Positions 5,831-6,208 of a stretch of DNA of 6,208 nt are shown in pieces; positions within the stretch are counted from its first letter, which is position 1; each line of letters begins with the position of its first letter. The DNA lies in contig JADFLZ010000135.1 in NCBI GenBank assembly GCA_022564135.1, forward strand, positions 1-6,208. Reading direction: 5' to 3'. This DNA comes from Candidatus Zixiibacteriota bacterium. GTDB taxonomy: Bacteria; Zixibacteria; MSB-5A5; GN15; FEB-12. The notes below the pieces were generated by a model. It was not told the DNA's origin and made no database searches. It saw only the letters and a program-made list of their open reading frames with translations. Position numbers and translations under genes: made by a program.

Positions 5831-6208
5831 TTGCCTCAGGCCCTCAAATCGACTATAAACCCCATAGCATCAATATTCTCCGCCTGGGCCGAGCACCAGC
5901 CCCAGATTGAGCTCTGTAAAATGCTGAACCAAAATAACTTAGACGCTATCAGCGTCAGTGGCTTAGAGGGCTCTTCGCCGGCTATTCTCGTATCTTCTTT
6001 AGCAAATCTGGCAAATATTCAAAAAGGGCCAATTCTGGTGGTAACTCAGTCATCTGCTGAAGCTCTGGATTTCTATGAAGATATTATAGCTATTACCGGT
6101 AGTGAAAAAGTCGGCCTTTTTCCCTCAAGACAGATTCTCCCCTATGATTTCAGGCCGCCGGTCGGGGAGATTATCGGCATCCGGATTTCGACTCTGGCCG
6201 GAATTTTG
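5831..6208 (+). CDS. mfd: Transcription-repair coupling factor Mfd, N-terminal part (truncated by the window edge)
   Basis: Mfd removes RNA polymerase stalled at DNA lesions and recruits UvrA for nucleotide excision repair. Translation starts at TTG 5831, 6 bases after AAGGAG (5819-5824). A GTG at 5804 is in frame but lacks such a site. The 126 residues seen correspond to the UvrB-homology domain 1. VSGLEGSSPAILVSSLA (42-58) sits where the degenerate Walker A region lies. KGPILVVTQSSAEALDFYEDI (65-85) is the following strand and helix. LFPSRQILPYDFRPPVGEIIGIRISTL (96-122) matches the Mfd/UvrB pattern of Phe-Pro, Leu-Pro-Tyr and Gly-x-Arg. The helicase and RNA polymerase-binding domains lie beyond the right edge. 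It is divergent from the Hc1-like gene. The frame is open to the last base. Confidence 0.88.
   Translation, partial: MPQALKSTINPIASIFSAWAEHQPQIELCKMLNQNNLDAISVSGLEGSSPAILVSSLANLANIQKGPILVVTQSSAEALDFYEDIIAITGSEKVGLFPSRQILPYDFRPPVGEIIGIRISTLAGIL

Overview
The window reads as chromosome of a flagellated, probably Gram-negative (diderm) bacterium. It has MotA/MotB of the proteobacterial type, with an OmpA-like peptidoglycan-binding domain on MotB, two small predicted lipoproteins, a CPA2 cation:proton antiporter and the start of mfd. A small protein resembling the chlamydial/FCB histone H1-like Hc1 family, two TTG starts (motB, mfd) and repeats of a kind common in genomes of uncultured phyla point loosely to an FCB/PVC-like or candidate-phylum lineage. 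The phylum cannot be fixed from this window.

Left part (1-1840) is accessory-looking. Degenerate copies of the 3' end of an initiator tRNA gene lie at 119-279 (copies A and B) and 1761-1816 (copy C), and the intact tRNA-fMet lies at 1840-1913 on the minus strand. Between them sit two unrecognised small lipoprotein genes (643-1053 and 1297-1584). A sigma-54-like -24/-12 promoter with upstream half-sites precedes the first. This looks like a small islet built at a tRNA target site, but no integrase or transposase is visible. Copy C carries an encoded CCA and the terminator hairpin that the intact tRNA lacks, so the original tRNA 3' end seems to have been displaced.

Middle part (1907-3635): behind the tRNA are a duplicated leader and a good sigma-70 promoter. 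Next, also on the minus strand, comes a 452-residue antiporter with the NapA/KefB-type Asp-Asp motif. A divergent intergenic region containing a G8 tract separates it from motA.

Right part (3636-6208): motA-motB form a tight plus-strand operon for the flagellar stator. motA carries an apparent 1-nt deletion just after its second codon. A bidirectional hairpin separates motB from the converging 56-residue Hc1-like gene. That gene is divergent from mfd, with back-to-back promoters, a small palindrome over the Hc1 start site and a terminator-like hairpin in the mfd leader. mfd runs off the right edge.
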